Assembly: GCF_023227905.1 (NCBI RefSeq)
Contig: NZ_JALOCF010000020.1
Coordinates: 1-64,000, forward strand
DNA from: Methylobacter sp.
GTDB lineage: Bacteria; Pseudomonadota; Gammaproteobacteria; Methylococcales; Methylomonadaceae
Reading direction: 5' to 3'
Length of the DNA stretch: 64,000 nt
Shown: positions 25,235-33,673 of the stretch, one piece after another
Layout: every line of letters begins with the position of its first letter
Position numbering within the stretch: the first letter of the stretch is position 1
The notes under the pieces: model-generated
Told to the model about the DNA's origin: nothing
Databases searched by the model: none
Seen by the model: only the letters and a program-made list of their open reading frames with translations
Program-made: the position numbers and the translations under genes

Positions 25235-25744
25235 ATGGCTAAAATTAATAAATTATGCGTTGGCGAATCTTTAGTTGGTGAAGGCAACGAAGTTGCTCAC
25301 ATCGATTTGATGGTTGGACCACGTGGTTCAGCTGCTGAAACTGCATTCGCAAACTGTTTGACAAACAACAAAGACGGCTTTTCTAGCTTGTTGGCTGTTG
25401 TTGCTCCTAACTTGATGGTAAAACCTTCAACTGTTATGTTCAACAAAGTAACAATCAAAGGCGCAAAACAAGCTGTTCAAATGTTTGGCCCAGCACAACG
25501 CGGTGTTGCTATGGCTGTTGCTGATTGTGTAGAAGACGGCACAATCCCTGCTGCTGAAGCTGATGATTTATTCGTATCAGTCGGTGTATTCATTCACTGG
25601 GCTGCAGAAGACGATGCTAAAATCCAACAATACAACTACGAAGCTACTAAAGAAGCTCTGAAACGCGCTGTTGCAGGTACTCCTACTGCTTCTGAAGTTG
25701 TTGCTGCTAAAGGTACTGCTGTACATCCATTCGCTGCTAACTAA
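25235..25744 (+). CDS. fae: Formaldehyde-activating enzyme
   Basis: A 169-residue enzyme that condenses formaldehyde with H4MPT to methylene-H4MPT, the entry to the pathway. It is nearly full-family from its first residues: MAKINKLCVGESLVGEGNEV, HIDLMVGPRGSAAETAFANC (including the catalytic histidine), MFGPAQRGVAMAVADCVEDG, and VFIHWAAEDDAKIQQYNYEA. The start at 25235 has AGGGGAT eight bases upstream. An in-frame ATG at 25181, with its own AGGGGA, would add 18 residues including a phenylalanine/serine stretch. Codon use is biased to a few preferred codons, as expected for an abundant protein. A strong terminator follows. Confidence 0.96.
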   Translation: MAKINKLCVGESLVGEGNEVAHIDLMVGPRGSAAETAFANCLTNNKDGFSSLLAVVAPNLMVKPSTVMFNKVTIKGAKQAVQMFGPAQRGVAMAVADCVEDGTIPAAEADDLFVSVGVFIHWAAEDDAKIQQYNYEATKEALKRAVAGTPTASEVVAAKGTAVHPFAAN

Positions 25745-25770
25745 GTTTTATTTAGTTACCAAGAATGATA

Positions 25771-25800
25771 AAAATACCCCATTTGATGGGGTATTTTTTT
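25771..25800 (+). terminator. Rho-independent terminator after fae
   Basis: AAAATACCCC, loop ATTTGAT, GGGGTATTTT, then TTT. A perfect 10-bp stem with a U-run 27 bases after the fae stop codon. The A-run on the other side lets it also serve the convergent HisA-like gene. Confidence 0.9.
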
Positions 25801-25845
25801 GCCTAGAATTTATAGGCAAAGGATAAACAGGAGTGCAAGCTTTGC

Positions 25846-26532
25846 CTAAAACCCAGTAATATCTTCCGGTTTAATGGCTCGTGAGTGCAATGCGCTGGCG
25901 ACAAGCGCTTGATGAATTCCGGCCTTGCTTAAAAGCACGCAATCCCGCTTATTTCTTATGCCGCCCGCAGCGATAAATTTTTTGTCCGGATATTGCCTGC
26001 AAAACTTAGTCAGTTTGTTCAGGTCAGGGCCATGGTTACTGCCTACACGATCCAATGTCATGATGATAATGTTTCCCGGCCAGAAACTGGGATCGGAAAA
26101 AAGATGGTCCGCACCCAAAGCATTAGCCTTTGAATAATCCAGCGACAGAATAAAGTTTTTCTTATAGGCTTTAATTTCTGCAATAGTATCATTTCGATAA
26201 GACTCACTTCCCAAGACAGGCAGAGTGTTGCTGGCAGACTGTGCATTCTCGTCATATTTTTGATACCCCTTGTCTATCCAGAACGTTATTTGCGGATAAT
26301 GACTCAGCACGTCAGCTATTAACAGGTCATGACTGCCTTGATGAGTAATGGCATCCAGGTCCGCAATATAAAAAGTATCAAATGCATAAACATCCAGAAA
26401 CGCCTCAATAACCTGAAAAATATCAGACGACTTGCACAAGTCGGTATTAATGGGTTCGTAGCGCTCGCGATTGCCTTGCCGGGCGTGAACGACAACGCCG
26501 TTTTTTAAGTCTATTACCGGGATTATTTTCAT
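25846..26532 (-). CDS. HisA/HisF-family TIM-barrel protein of the H4MPT/methylofuran gene set
   Basis: A 228-residue protein. MKIIPVIDLKNGVVVHARQG is the HisA/HisF opening, with DTFYIADLDAITHQGSHDLL as the second strand, NFILSLDYSKANALG mid-barrel, and KKFIAAGGIRNKRDCVLLSK, then GIHQALVASALHS as the C-terminal phosphate-binding strands. It is not a histidine gene context: it sits between fae and two genes known from methanogens and methylotrophs. HisA-like genes occur in those clusters, so a step in pterin or methylofuran synthesis is likely. It is divergent from the MfnD-like gene. Confidence 0.8.
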   Translation of the reverse strand: MKIIPVIDLKNGVVVHARQGNRERYEPINTDLCKSSDIFQVIEAFLDVYAFDTFYIADLDAITHQGSHDLLIADVLSHYPQITFWIDKGYQKYDENAQSASNTLPVLGSESYRNDTIAEIKAYKKNFILSLDYSKANALGADHLFSDPSFWPGNIIIMTLDRVGSNHGPDLNKLTKFCRQYPDKKFIAAGGIRNKRDCVLLSKAGIHQALVASALHSRAIKPEDITGF

Positions 26533-26593
26533 GAAGCAGGATGTGCTGGTGATATAATGTAACGTTCTATTTTATAGCTGTTCTTTGAGTATT

Positions 26594-27643
26594 GTGAAAA
26601 TTCTGGTGTTCGAGTATATCACTGGCGGCGGCTTGAATAAGCAGGAGTTGCCGGATTCCCTGGTAAAGGAAGGGAGTTTGATGCGTAATGCCTTGCTCGA
26701 TAATCTGGACAGATTAAACCAAACCCGGTTAAACCGTTTCGAAGTTATGGTTACGTTGGACTGGCGACTTAACAACTTAGCCGGCATAACCGGCATACAT
26801 GTTGTCACTATCGGGCCGGAACACGATATTACAGAAGAATTTGCGCGCCTAGTTAAGCAATGCGATTTGGTATGGCCGATTGCGCCGGAGTTTGACGGTA
26901 TTCTACAAGCCCTGTGTCAAGCGGTCGAATCATTAGGCAAGATATTGCTGACATCGCCGGCAACAGCCGTGGCAATTGCCGGCAATAAACTCAAGACTTA
27001 TGAATTGCTCAACCGGAATCATATAGCCACCGTTCCTACCTGCACGTTTCAAAGCACCTATGCACCTGGCGAATGGATGGTTAAGCCGGTTGATGGCGTG
27101 GGCTGCGAGAACAGTTATGTTCTCGCAAGCCCATTGGATTTTGAGCGGATGGCTATGCGAAAAGGTCAATACATCATTCAGCCGCATCTTCAAGGCGCGA
27201 AAACCAGTTTATCGTGCTTGTTCAAGCAAGGCAGCGGTTGGTTAATGTGTGCCAATTTACAGCGATTTGAGTTCATTAATCAGCAATATCATTTAACAGA
27301 CATCGTGGTGAATCATCATCCAGACCTTGGCCTGTATCAGCCATTGATTGATAAGATAGCCCAAGCCCTGCCTGAGCTATGGGGTTATGTCGGCATAGAC
27401 TTAATAGAGAACGATAACGACTGCATAGATGCAGGAGGTAGAGCAGTGCAGGGAGCAGTTGCCGAGATATGGGTGCTTGAAATAAATCCTCGCCTGACCA
27501 CTTCATTTGTGGGTATACACGATGCCTTAGGCATTAATATTGCCGAGGCTGTTTTGCAGTTGCTGCATGGCGAACCAATGATCAATCCGGCTTACAGTAG
27601 GCCCATTACCGTTCAAGCAAAACAGGCAACTCATGCAAGCTAA
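26594..27643 (+). CDS. ATP-grasp protein, MfnD-like (tyramine-glutamate ligase type)
   Basis: About 349 residues from the GTG at 26594 (a TTG at 26585 is an alternative). KILVFEYITGGGLNKQELPD is typical of this ATP-grasp group; WMVKPVDGVGCENSYVL holds the nucleotide-binding lysine, YIIQPHLQGAKTSLSCLF the next strand, and WGYVGIDLIEND with WVLEINPRLTTSFVGIHDAL the metal-binding end. In methanogens MfnD joins tyramine to glutamate for methanofuran; the neighbours suggest the same step for methylofuran. A repeat element (27418-27467) lies inside the gene between the DLIEND strand and the WVLEINPR strand, adding about 17 residues in a loop. Confidence 0.75.
   Translation: MKILVFEYITGGGLNKQELPDSLVKEGSLMRNALLDNLDRLNQTRLNRFEVMVTLDWRLNNLAGITGIHVVTIGPEHDITEEFARLVKQCDLVWPIAPEFDGILQALCQAVESLGKILLTSPATAVAIAGNKLKTYELLNRNHIATVPTCTFQSTYAPGEWMVKPVDGVGCENSYVLASPLDFERMAMRKGQYIIQPHLQGAKTSLSCLFKQGSGWLMCANLQRFEFINQQYHLTDIVVNHHPDLGLYQPLIDKIAQALPELWGYVGIDLIENDNDCIDAGGRAVQGAVAEIWVLEINPRLTTSFVGIHDALGINIAEAVLQLLHGEPMINPAYSRPITVQAKQATHAS
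27418..27467 (+). repeat. Dispersed ~50-bp repeat, copy 2 (inside the MfnD-like gene)
   Basis: Begins CGACTGCATAGATGCAGGAG and ends GGGAGCAGTTGCCGAGA. It aligns with 23307-23355 in the same orientation with a one-base gap and about six substitutions. It keeps the reading frame open (DCIDAGGRAVQGAVAE). Confidence 0.75.
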
Positions 27644-28697
27644 TATTATAGGCTGGGACATAGGCGGCGCTCACGTCAAAGCGGCGGTCATCAGCGCCGG
27701 TGAGATTATTGCCGTTTATCAGCAACCGTGTCCGTTATGGAAAGGGCTGGATCAACTGCAAAATGCCGTGAACGCCATTATGCTGGAAGTGTCAGGTTCA
27801 AATGGGCTGCATGCCATGACCATGACCGGCGAACTGGTCGATTTGTTTGAAAACCGTGATCATGGCGTTAAGCAAATCATCCAGGCCATGACCGAGCTAC
27901 TGCCTGGTACTGAAATGCTGGTTTTTGCCGGTGATGAAGGTTTTCTGAAACACTCGGCGATTGACGCTAAATATTACCCATCCATCGCCTCGGCCAATTG
28001 GTTGGCGAGTGCCTCATTTGCCGCGCAAAAAGTCGGCAACGGGCTTTTTGTCGATTGCGGTAGCACAACCACGGATATACTCCTGCTCAATGACGGGCAC
28101 GTACTGGCGGACGGTTATACCGACTACCAGCGTTTAATATCTCAAGAATTGATTTATACCGGTATCGTCAGAACCGCTGTAATGGCTGTTACGCAAACAG
28201 CGCTGGATCAAGGCCAACAAATCGGCCTGATGGCCGAGTATTTTGCCACTATGGCCGATGTGTATCGGATTACCGGCGAACTCAATGACATGCATGATCA
28301 AACCGACACAGCGGATGGCGCGGAAAAAACCGTTTTAGCCAGTGCCAGACGGTTATCCCGGATGATAGGGTGTGATTTTTATGCTGATGAATTGCCTCGT
28401 TGGCAACTATTTGCCGAAAACATCAGAGACCGGCAAATGCAGCAAATACAGTACGGCTGCGAAATCCGGTTATCCCAACATGAGCTTGCGCAAGACAGTC
28501 CATTAATCGGTGCCGGGGTGGGGCGGTTTCTGGTTAAACAGATTGCCTTGAATTTGGGTCGTCCCTACCTGGATTTTTCCGATTTATTTCCTGCAACTGT
28601 TTTTCAATCGGAAATGACTGCCGCGGACTGCGCTCCTGCCGCCGCTATAGCCTATTTAGCGGCAACGAATGAGTCCAGATGCGGAGCAAGTAAGTGA
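27633..28697 (+). CDS. H4MPT-linked C1 transfer pathway protein, hydantoinase/oxoprolinase-like (MfnF-like)
   Basis: A 354-residue ASKHA-fold protein. IIGWDIGGAHVKAAVISAGE is the N-terminal phosphate-binding loop, AMTMTGELVDLFENRDHGV is a family hallmark, VDCGSTTTDILLLNDGHVL the second phosphate loop, and PLIGAGVGRFLVKQIALNLG the C-terminal adenosine region. Matching proteins are restricted to methanogens and H4MPT-using methylotrophs; in methanogens the relative MfnF joins the furan to the tyramine-glutamate unit. The gene overlaps the MfnD-like gene by 11 bases, supporting a shared pathway. Confidence 0.85.
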   Translation: MQANIIGWDIGGAHVKAAVISAGEIIAVYQQPCPLWKGLDQLQNAVNAIMLEVSGSNGLHAMTMTGELVDLFENRDHGVKQIIQAMTELLPGTEMLVFAGDEGFLKHSAIDAKYYPSIASANWLASASFAAQKVGNGLFVDCGSTTTDILLLNDGHVLADGYTDYQRLISQELIYTGIVRTAVMAVTQTALDQGQQIGLMAEYFATMADVYRITGELNDMHDQTDTADGAEKTVLASARRLSRMIGCDFYADELPRWQLFAENIRDRQMQQIQYGCEIRLSQHELAQDSPLIGAGVGRFLVKQIALNLGRPYLDFSDLFPATVFQSEMTAADCAPAAAIAYLAATNESRCGASK

Positions 28698-28715
28698 ACA
28701 AATATCTGCACAATA

Positions 28716-28730
28716 ATATCGATTCGATAT
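28716..28730. promoter_or_regulatory. Palindrome ahead of the MarR regulator gene (candidate operator)
   Basis: ATATCGA-T-TCGATAT, perfect 7-bp arms. A second repeat AACATT-AATA-AATGTT is at 28764-28779. Both sit between the MfnF-like gene and the MarR start, where autoregulatory operators of MarR proteins usually lie. Confidence 0.45.
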
Positions 28731-28789
28731 CTAAAGCAATTGTGATAAACTATTCTTTTTGTCAACATTAATAAATGTTTACAGGCTCT

Positions 28790-29344
28790 ATGGAAAAAAT
28801 TGATGTATTTGATCTGATCGAGCGGATGTCTGCGCTGATCCGGTCTGAAGAACGTAAAAAGTGTACAGAATTAGGCTTGCAACCGGTTCATTTGCAGGTA
28901 ATGGATTATTTGTCTCGCTGCAACCGCTATAGCGACACTCCGGCTGCGCTGACTAATTACCTGGGCATGACCCGCGGTACCGTCTCCCAAACTTTACAGT
29001 TGCTGGAGAAAAAAGGCTATATAAAGAAAACCGCCGATGTAAATGACCGTCGCATGGTACATCTTAGTCTTCTGGCAGAAGGCGACGTCATCTTGAACAA
29101 AGCCCGCCCGACTGATTTGTACAGCCAGGCATCGGCAATATTCAATAAAGATGACAGCCAGGAAAATGTTTTTGTTAATGCCTTGACTGCCCTGCAAAAA
29201 GCCAATAAATCGCAATCTTTTGGGCTTTGTAAAACCTGTAAATATTTCACCAGAACTTCGGATGGTTTTTTTTGCGACTTAACTAAAGAACAGCTTAGCC
29301 AATCCGATAGTGAGAAAATATGTCAGGAGCATACTGTTTGTTGA
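28790..29344 (+). CDS. MarR-family winged-helix regulator with Cys-rich C-terminus
   Basis: A 184-residue protein from the ATG at 28790; an in-frame ATG at 28775 lies inside a small inverted repeat. The winged helix is visible: LQPVHLQVMDYLSRC, ALTNYLGMTRGTVSQTLQLL (recognition helix), KKGYIKKTADVNDRRMVHLS (wing). The C-terminal 40 residues carry CKTCKYFTRTSDGFFCDLTK and a later pair KICQEHTVC, five cysteines that could bind a metal or sense redox state, not usual for MarR. Its position at the end of the H4MPT/methylofuran genes hints at C1-related control but is not proof. Confidence 0.85.
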   Translation: MEKIDVFDLIERMSALIRSEERKKCTELGLQPVHLQVMDYLSRCNRYSDTPAALTNYLGMTRGTVSQTLQLLEKKGYIKKTADVNDRRMVHLSLLAEGDVILNKARPTDLYSQASAIFNKDDSQENVFVNALTALQKANKSQSFGLCKTCKYFTRTSDGFFCDLTKEQLSQSDSEKICQEHTVC

Positions 29345-29540
29345 GCTTGTATAACACGATAAACAATTGCTCGTACCGGTCAACGAAAGTTTGCTTGACT
29401 ACTCGCGGCAAGAAAAAATGGATAGAATCCGGACAACGATATAAACGGGTAAGCTCTCAAAGAACTGTGCAGTAGGACACATTGGCTTTTTTTCCAACTG
29501 CTAGGCTTATAAGGCCGCTTTAATTTATTTAGAGAATCAC

Positions 29541-30656
29541 TTGGAAAAAGATCTAACCACCGATTTAGTCGTGCTGCAAAGCCATTTGGAAGCCATGCTT
29601 GAGCGCGTTCAGCAGAACAGCGCTACTTTGCGTAAGTTCCAGGCGTTTGAAATAAGGTTGCTAAAGCTCAACGCCTTATCGGACATCATTGATCATCTGC
29701 TTGAAGAGGCTAAAAATTATTTTGATCTTGACGTGATCACCTTATGCTTGATCGACGAAACCGGTGAAATCGCAAGAACTCTTAAGGATAACGGTTACCC
29801 ATACCTCTCAAAAAAAGGTTTAATGCTGTTAGACAGTAAAGAATCTTTAAAATCAACGGCCGCTCAGCCCTATATTGGCGCTCTTGAACCCCCTCACTGT
29901 GCCGATTTTTTCGCGCATATTGAAAAACAGCCAGCCAGCATTGCTATTATCCCCTTAACTCGACGGGACAAATATCTGGGAACGTTAAATTTGGGCAGTT
30001 ATCAGACTGATAGATTTGCCGATAATATGGGTACGGATTTCATTGAGCATCTCAGTTCTGTAGTCAGTGTTTGTCTGGAAAACAATCTTCATGTCGAAGA
30101 AATAAAACGGGTTAGTTATCTTGACGTCTTAACAGGAGTCAATAACAGGCGCTTTTTTGAACAGCGCATCGGTGAAGAATTAAAACGCAGTCAACGCAAT
30201 GCCGAGCCGTTATCCTGCCAGTTCTTTGATATAGATTTTTTTAAGTCGGTTAATGACCAGCATGGGCATCAGGGCGGCGACCTGGTGCTGTCTTTAGTAG
30301 CTGCTACCGTGAGACATCAGCTCAGAGACCATGACGTATTTGTCCGTTACGGCGGGGAAGAGTTTGTCGCTTTATTGTCCAATACCGACGAAATCAGGGC
30401 TCTGGAAACAGCGGAACGAGTACGCAAAGCCATACAGATGCTGGTTATCGCAGTTAATGACATTTCCATCTCGGTCACTGTTTCTATAGGCGTGTCAACT
30501 TTTGTGCCGGATGGTAAATCCATTTCAATGGATGACGGGATTGTTGCAAGACTTATTAAATCAGCGGATTCCGCCTTATACAAAGCCAAGCATAATGGCC
30601 GTAATCGCGTCGAAAATGGCGGGATTGTGTCAGATAAACAAGTTTTAAAAGTCTAA
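29541..30656 (+). CDS. Diguanylate cyclase with GAF/DUF484-like sensor domain
   Basis: A 371-residue protein with a TTG start. Residues about 1-40 form a coiled coil; about 45-185 form a GAF-like sensor of DUF484 type (VITLCLIDETGEIA, IIPLTRRDKYLGTLNLGSYQ). The GGDEF domain follows: YLDVLTGVNNRRFFEQRI, FFDIDFFKSVNDQHGHQGGD, and the active-site FVRYGGEEFVALLSN (about 267-281). The active GGEEF motif, with all metal and substrate residues visible, predicts c-di-GMP synthesis in the cytoplasm. No EAL domain. Confidence 0.9.
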   Translation: MEKDLTTDLVVLQSHLEAMLERVQQNSATLRKFQAFEIRLLKLNALSDIIDHLLEEAKNYFDLDVITLCLIDETGEIARTLKDNGYPYLSKKGLMLLDSKESLKSTAAQPYIGALEPPHCADFFAHIEKQPASIAIIPLTRRDKYLGTLNLGSYQTDRFADNMGTDFIEHLSSVVSVCLENNLHVEEIKRVSYLDVLTGVNNRRFFEQRIGEELKRSQRNAEPLSCQFFDIDFFKSVNDQHGHQGGDLVLSLVAATVRHQLRDHDVFVRYGGEEFVALLSNTDEIRALETAERVRKAIQMLVIAVNDISISVTVSIGVSTFVPDGKSISMDDGIVARLIKSADSALYKAKHNGRNRVENGGIVSDKQVLKV

Positions 30657-30670
30657 CTAAAGGATGAAAT

Positions 30671-30696
30671 GTTGGAGAAGCACAAGCTTCTCCAAC
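30671..30696. repeat. 11-bp perfect inverted repeat between convergent genes
   Basis: GTTGGAGAAGC, loop ACAA, GCTTCTCCAAC. Lies between the ends of the GGDEF gene and pntB. Without a T-run it may act as a Rho-independent-like barrier or be a dispersed palindromic unit. Confidence 0.7.
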
Positions 30697-30706
30697 TCGC
30701 GGTTGT

Positions 30707-32098
30707 TTACCCCTTCAACGCTTTCAATACCGCCTGCATGGTCGCATTGGCGTCGCCGAACAACATACGGGTGTTTTCCAGCACGAACAATGGATTACCC
30801 ACACCGGCATAGCCTGACGCCATGCTGCGCTTAAGTACGACAGTGGATTCTCCTTTCCAGCATTCCAGTACCGGCATACCGGCAATTGGGCTGTTCGGGT
30901 CATCCAGCGCTGACGGATTGACAATGTCGTTAGCGCCAATCACGATGGACACGTCAACATGATCCCAATCTTCATTGATTTCGTCCATTTCATAAACGAT
31001 ATCGTAAGGCACTTTGGCTTCGGCCAGCAGCACGTTCATGTGACCGGGCATTCTTCCTGCAACCGGATGGATGCCGAAACCTACTTTCTTGCCTTTATCT
31101 CGCAACAGCTTGGTGATTTCATTAACGGTATGCTGAGCCTGCGCAACCGCCATGCCGTAACCCGGAATGATCATAATGCTTTTTGCGTCCAGTAATAATT
31201 GCGCGGTCTCTTCAGCATTGATCGGCGTTACTTCGCCTTCAACCACGGCGGCTTCGCCGCCTGAGGTACCAAAGCCGCCGGCAATTACGCTGATAAAATT
31301 GCGGTTCATCGCACGGCACATGATGTAACTCAGGATCGCGCCACTGCTGCCGACCAATGCGCCGGTCACAATCAACAAATCGTTGCTCAACATAAAACCG
31401 GTTGCCGCAGCCGCCCATCCTGAATAGCTGTTGAGCATGGATACCACCACCGGCATATCAGCGCCGCCGATTGCCATAACCATGTGTATGCCGAACAGCA
31501 GAGCAATCGCAGTCATAATCCAGAGAGGCAATAAGCCGCCGCCGGTTTCGGTTTGTTGTAAAAATACATAACCCAGAGTGACGGCTGCAATCAGCAGACC
31601 TAAATTTAACCAGTGACGGCCAGGCAATAACATCGGCTTGCCGCTGATGCGTTCGCTGAGCTTACAAAAAGCAATCACCGACCCAGAGAAGGTAACCGCC
31701 CCGATAAGAATGCCGACATAAATTTCAACTTCATGGATGGTTTTTTCAACGCCGGTCAGTGTTGAAGACGTATCCATGAAGTTGGCGTATCCAACCAGCA
31801 CCGCAGCCATACCTACCAGGCTGTGCATGATGGCGACCAGCTCCGGCATCTGCGTCATTTCAACTTTTAATGCGGCTCTTGCGCCGATAGCGCCGCCGAT
31901 TAGCAAGGCAACGATCAAAATGGAGTAGGAAGTAACCGAGGCGCTTAAGGCGGTAGCGATAATCGCAATCGCCATGCCCAACATGCCGTAATAATTGCCA
32001 CGTCGTGCTGTCTCTTGATTGCTTAAGCCGCTCAGGCTAAAAATGAACAGAATGGTGGCGACGATGTAAGACATCGTGACTAAACTATGGGACATCAT
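30707..32098 (-). CDS. pntB: NAD(P) transhydrogenase subunit beta
   Basis: A 463-residue subunit. Eight or more membrane segments in residues 5-260 form the proton channel, and the C-terminal soluble domain III binds NADP: SIMIIPGYGMAVAQAQHTVN (fingerprint) and FGIHPVAGRMPGHMNVLLAE, then VIGANDIVNPSALDDPNSPI and MASGYAGVGNPLF. With PntA it moves hydride from NADH to NADP+ using the proton gradient. The length matches E. coli PntB. It lies 9 bases after pntA in the same operon. Confidence 0.96.
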   Translation of the reverse strand: MMSHSLVTMSYIVATILFIFSLSGLSNQETARRGNYYGMLGMAIAIIATALSASVTSYSILIVALLIGGAIGARAALKVEMTQMPELVAIMHSLVGMAAVLVGYANFMDTSSTLTGVEKTIHEVEIYVGILIGAVTFSGSVIAFCKLSERISGKPMLLPGRHWLNLGLLIAAVTLGYVFLQQTETGGGLLPLWIMTAIALLFGIHMVMAIGGADMPVVVSMLNSYSGWAAAATGFMLSNDLLIVTGALVGSSGAILSYIMCRAMNRNFISVIAGGFGTSGGEAAVVEGEVTPINAEETAQLLLDAKSIMIIPGYGMAVAQAQHTVNEITKLLRDKGKKVGFGIHPVAGRMPGHMNVLLAEAKVPYDIVYEMDEINEDWDHVDVSIVIGANDIVNPSALDDPNSPIAGMPVLECWKGESTVVLKRSMASGYAGVGNPLFVLENTRMLFGDANATMQAVLKALKG

Positions 32099-32107
32099 AT
32101 TCTCCTG

Positions 32108-33673
32108 TTATTTTCTGAACATTTCTAACATACGGCGAGTGACTAAAAAGCCACCGGCAATATTGATAGATGCAATGAGTATCGCTAATCCCGCAAGGAT
32201 ACTGATGACAGAATCCGGAGTCGAAACCTGCACCAAAGCGCCGATTATAATAATGCCGCTGATAGCGTTTGTTACACTCATAAGCGGGGTGTGCAGCGAC
32301 GCGGTGACATTCCAGATCACTTGATAACCGATGAAACATGCCAAAACAAACACAGTAAAGTGCGTCATGAACGACTCAGGAGCGACCGAGCCGATGCCGA
32401 ACAGCGCCAACCCGCCGAGAACTAACGGTATAAATTGCTTAACCGAATCCGGAATAACTGATTTTTTTTGTTGTTCTTGTACCGATGCATAAGCCGGTGC
32501 CTCGGTTTGCGGGGCGGGGGCGGCGGAAAGTTTGGGCGGTGGCGGCGGCCAGGTGATTTTGCCCTCCCTGATAACCGTAGTGCCGCGTATTACCTCGTCG
32601 TCCATATTGACGTTAATCGTGCCGTTTTTTTCTGGGCAAAGTTCCGTTAACAAATGCCGGAGGTTGGTCGCATAAAGCTGGCTCGATTGGTTAGCCAGAC
32701 GGCTGGGTAAATTGCTGTAACCGATAATCGTCACGTCGTGTTTGACGACAACCCTATCTTTCTCGGTCAACGCGCAGTTGCCGCCTTGTTCGGCTGCCAG
32801 ATCGACAATAATGCTGCCCGGTTTCATGGATTTGACCATGCCTTCAGTGATCAGCTTGGGCGCCGGTTTGCCGGGAATCAGCGCAGTGGTGATAATGATG
32901 TCCACTTCCATCGCTTGCCTGGCAAACAAGGCCATTTCCGCTTCAATAAATTCTTTGGACATGGTTTTGGCATAACCGCCGGTACCGGAACCTTCTTCTT
33001 CAAAATCCAGCATCAAAAACTCGGCATCCATGCTCTCGATTTGTTCTTTAACCTCAGGCCGGGTATCGAAAGCCCTGACGATAGCGCCCATGCCCTTAGC
33101 CGTACCGATGGCAGCAAGACCTGCAACACCGGCGCCGATGACCAGCACTTTAGCGGGAGGGATTTTTCCGGCGGCAGTAATCTGCCCGGTAAAAAAACGG
33201 CCGAAATGCTGCGCCGCTTCAATAACGGCCCGATAACCGGCAATATTGGCCATGGAACTGAGCGCGTCCAGTTTTTGCGCCCTGGACATACGCGGTACGC
33301 TGTCCATCGCCAATACCGTCGCGTTTTTGGCCGCTAGTTTCTGCATTAATTGTTCATTTTGCGCAGGCCAGATAAAACTGATTAAACGACCGCCTTCGGG
33401 CAACAGGTCGATCTCGTCCAGCGCCAGTTCAGGATGCTGCTCGGGGGCGCGAACTTTCATGACAATGTCTGCCTTGTCCCACAATGTCTTGGCATTATCA
33501 ATAATTTCGACGCCCACTTCTTTATAGGCCTCATCGGAAATATTTGCGTTAAGCCCCGCGCCGCTTTCGACCAGGATGGAAAAACCCAGTTTTATAATTT
33601 GTTCAGCGGCCTCGGGCGTAGTAGCCACGCGTTTTTCACCTGGGTGGATCTCTTTCGGTATACCAATCTTCAT
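32108..33673 (-). CDS. pntA: NAD(P) transhydrogenase subunit alpha
   Basis: A 521-residue subunit. N-terminal domain I (NAD-binding): MKIGIPKEIHPGEKRVATTP, then ESGAGLNANISDEAYKEVG, and KVLVIGAGVAGLAAIGTAKG. A proline-rich linker (PPPPPKLSAAPAPQTEAPAY) leads to four C-terminal membrane segments (about 415-515). This is the single-chain PntA form, as in E. coli, not the split PntAA/PntAB. It starts with ATG and is followed by pntB. NADPH supply for biosynthesis on C1 substrates is the expected role. Confidence 0.96.
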   Translation of the reverse strand: MKIGIPKEIHPGEKRVATTPEAAEQIIKLGFSILVESGAGLNANISDEAYKEVGVEIIDNAKTLWDKADIVMKVRAPEQHPELALDEIDLLPEGGRLISFIWPAQNEQLMQKLAAKNATVLAMDSVPRMSRAQKLDALSSMANIAGYRAVIEAAQHFGRFFTGQITAAGKIPPAKVLVIGAGVAGLAAIGTAKGMGAIVRAFDTRPEVKEQIESMDAEFLMLDFEEEGSGTGGYAKTMSKEFIEAEMALFARQAMEVDIIITTALIPGKPAPKLITEGMVKSMKPGSIIVDLAAEQGGNCALTEKDRVVVKHDVTIIGYSNLPSRLANQSSQLYATNLRHLLTELCPEKNGTINVNMDDEVIRGTTVIREGKITWPPPPPKLSAAPAPQTEAPAYASVQEQQKKSVIPDSVKQFIPLVLGGLALFGIGSVAPESFMTHFTVFVLACFIGYQVIWNVTASLHTPLMSVTNAISGIIIIGALVQVSTPDSVISILAGLAILIASINIAGGFLVTRRMLEMFRK

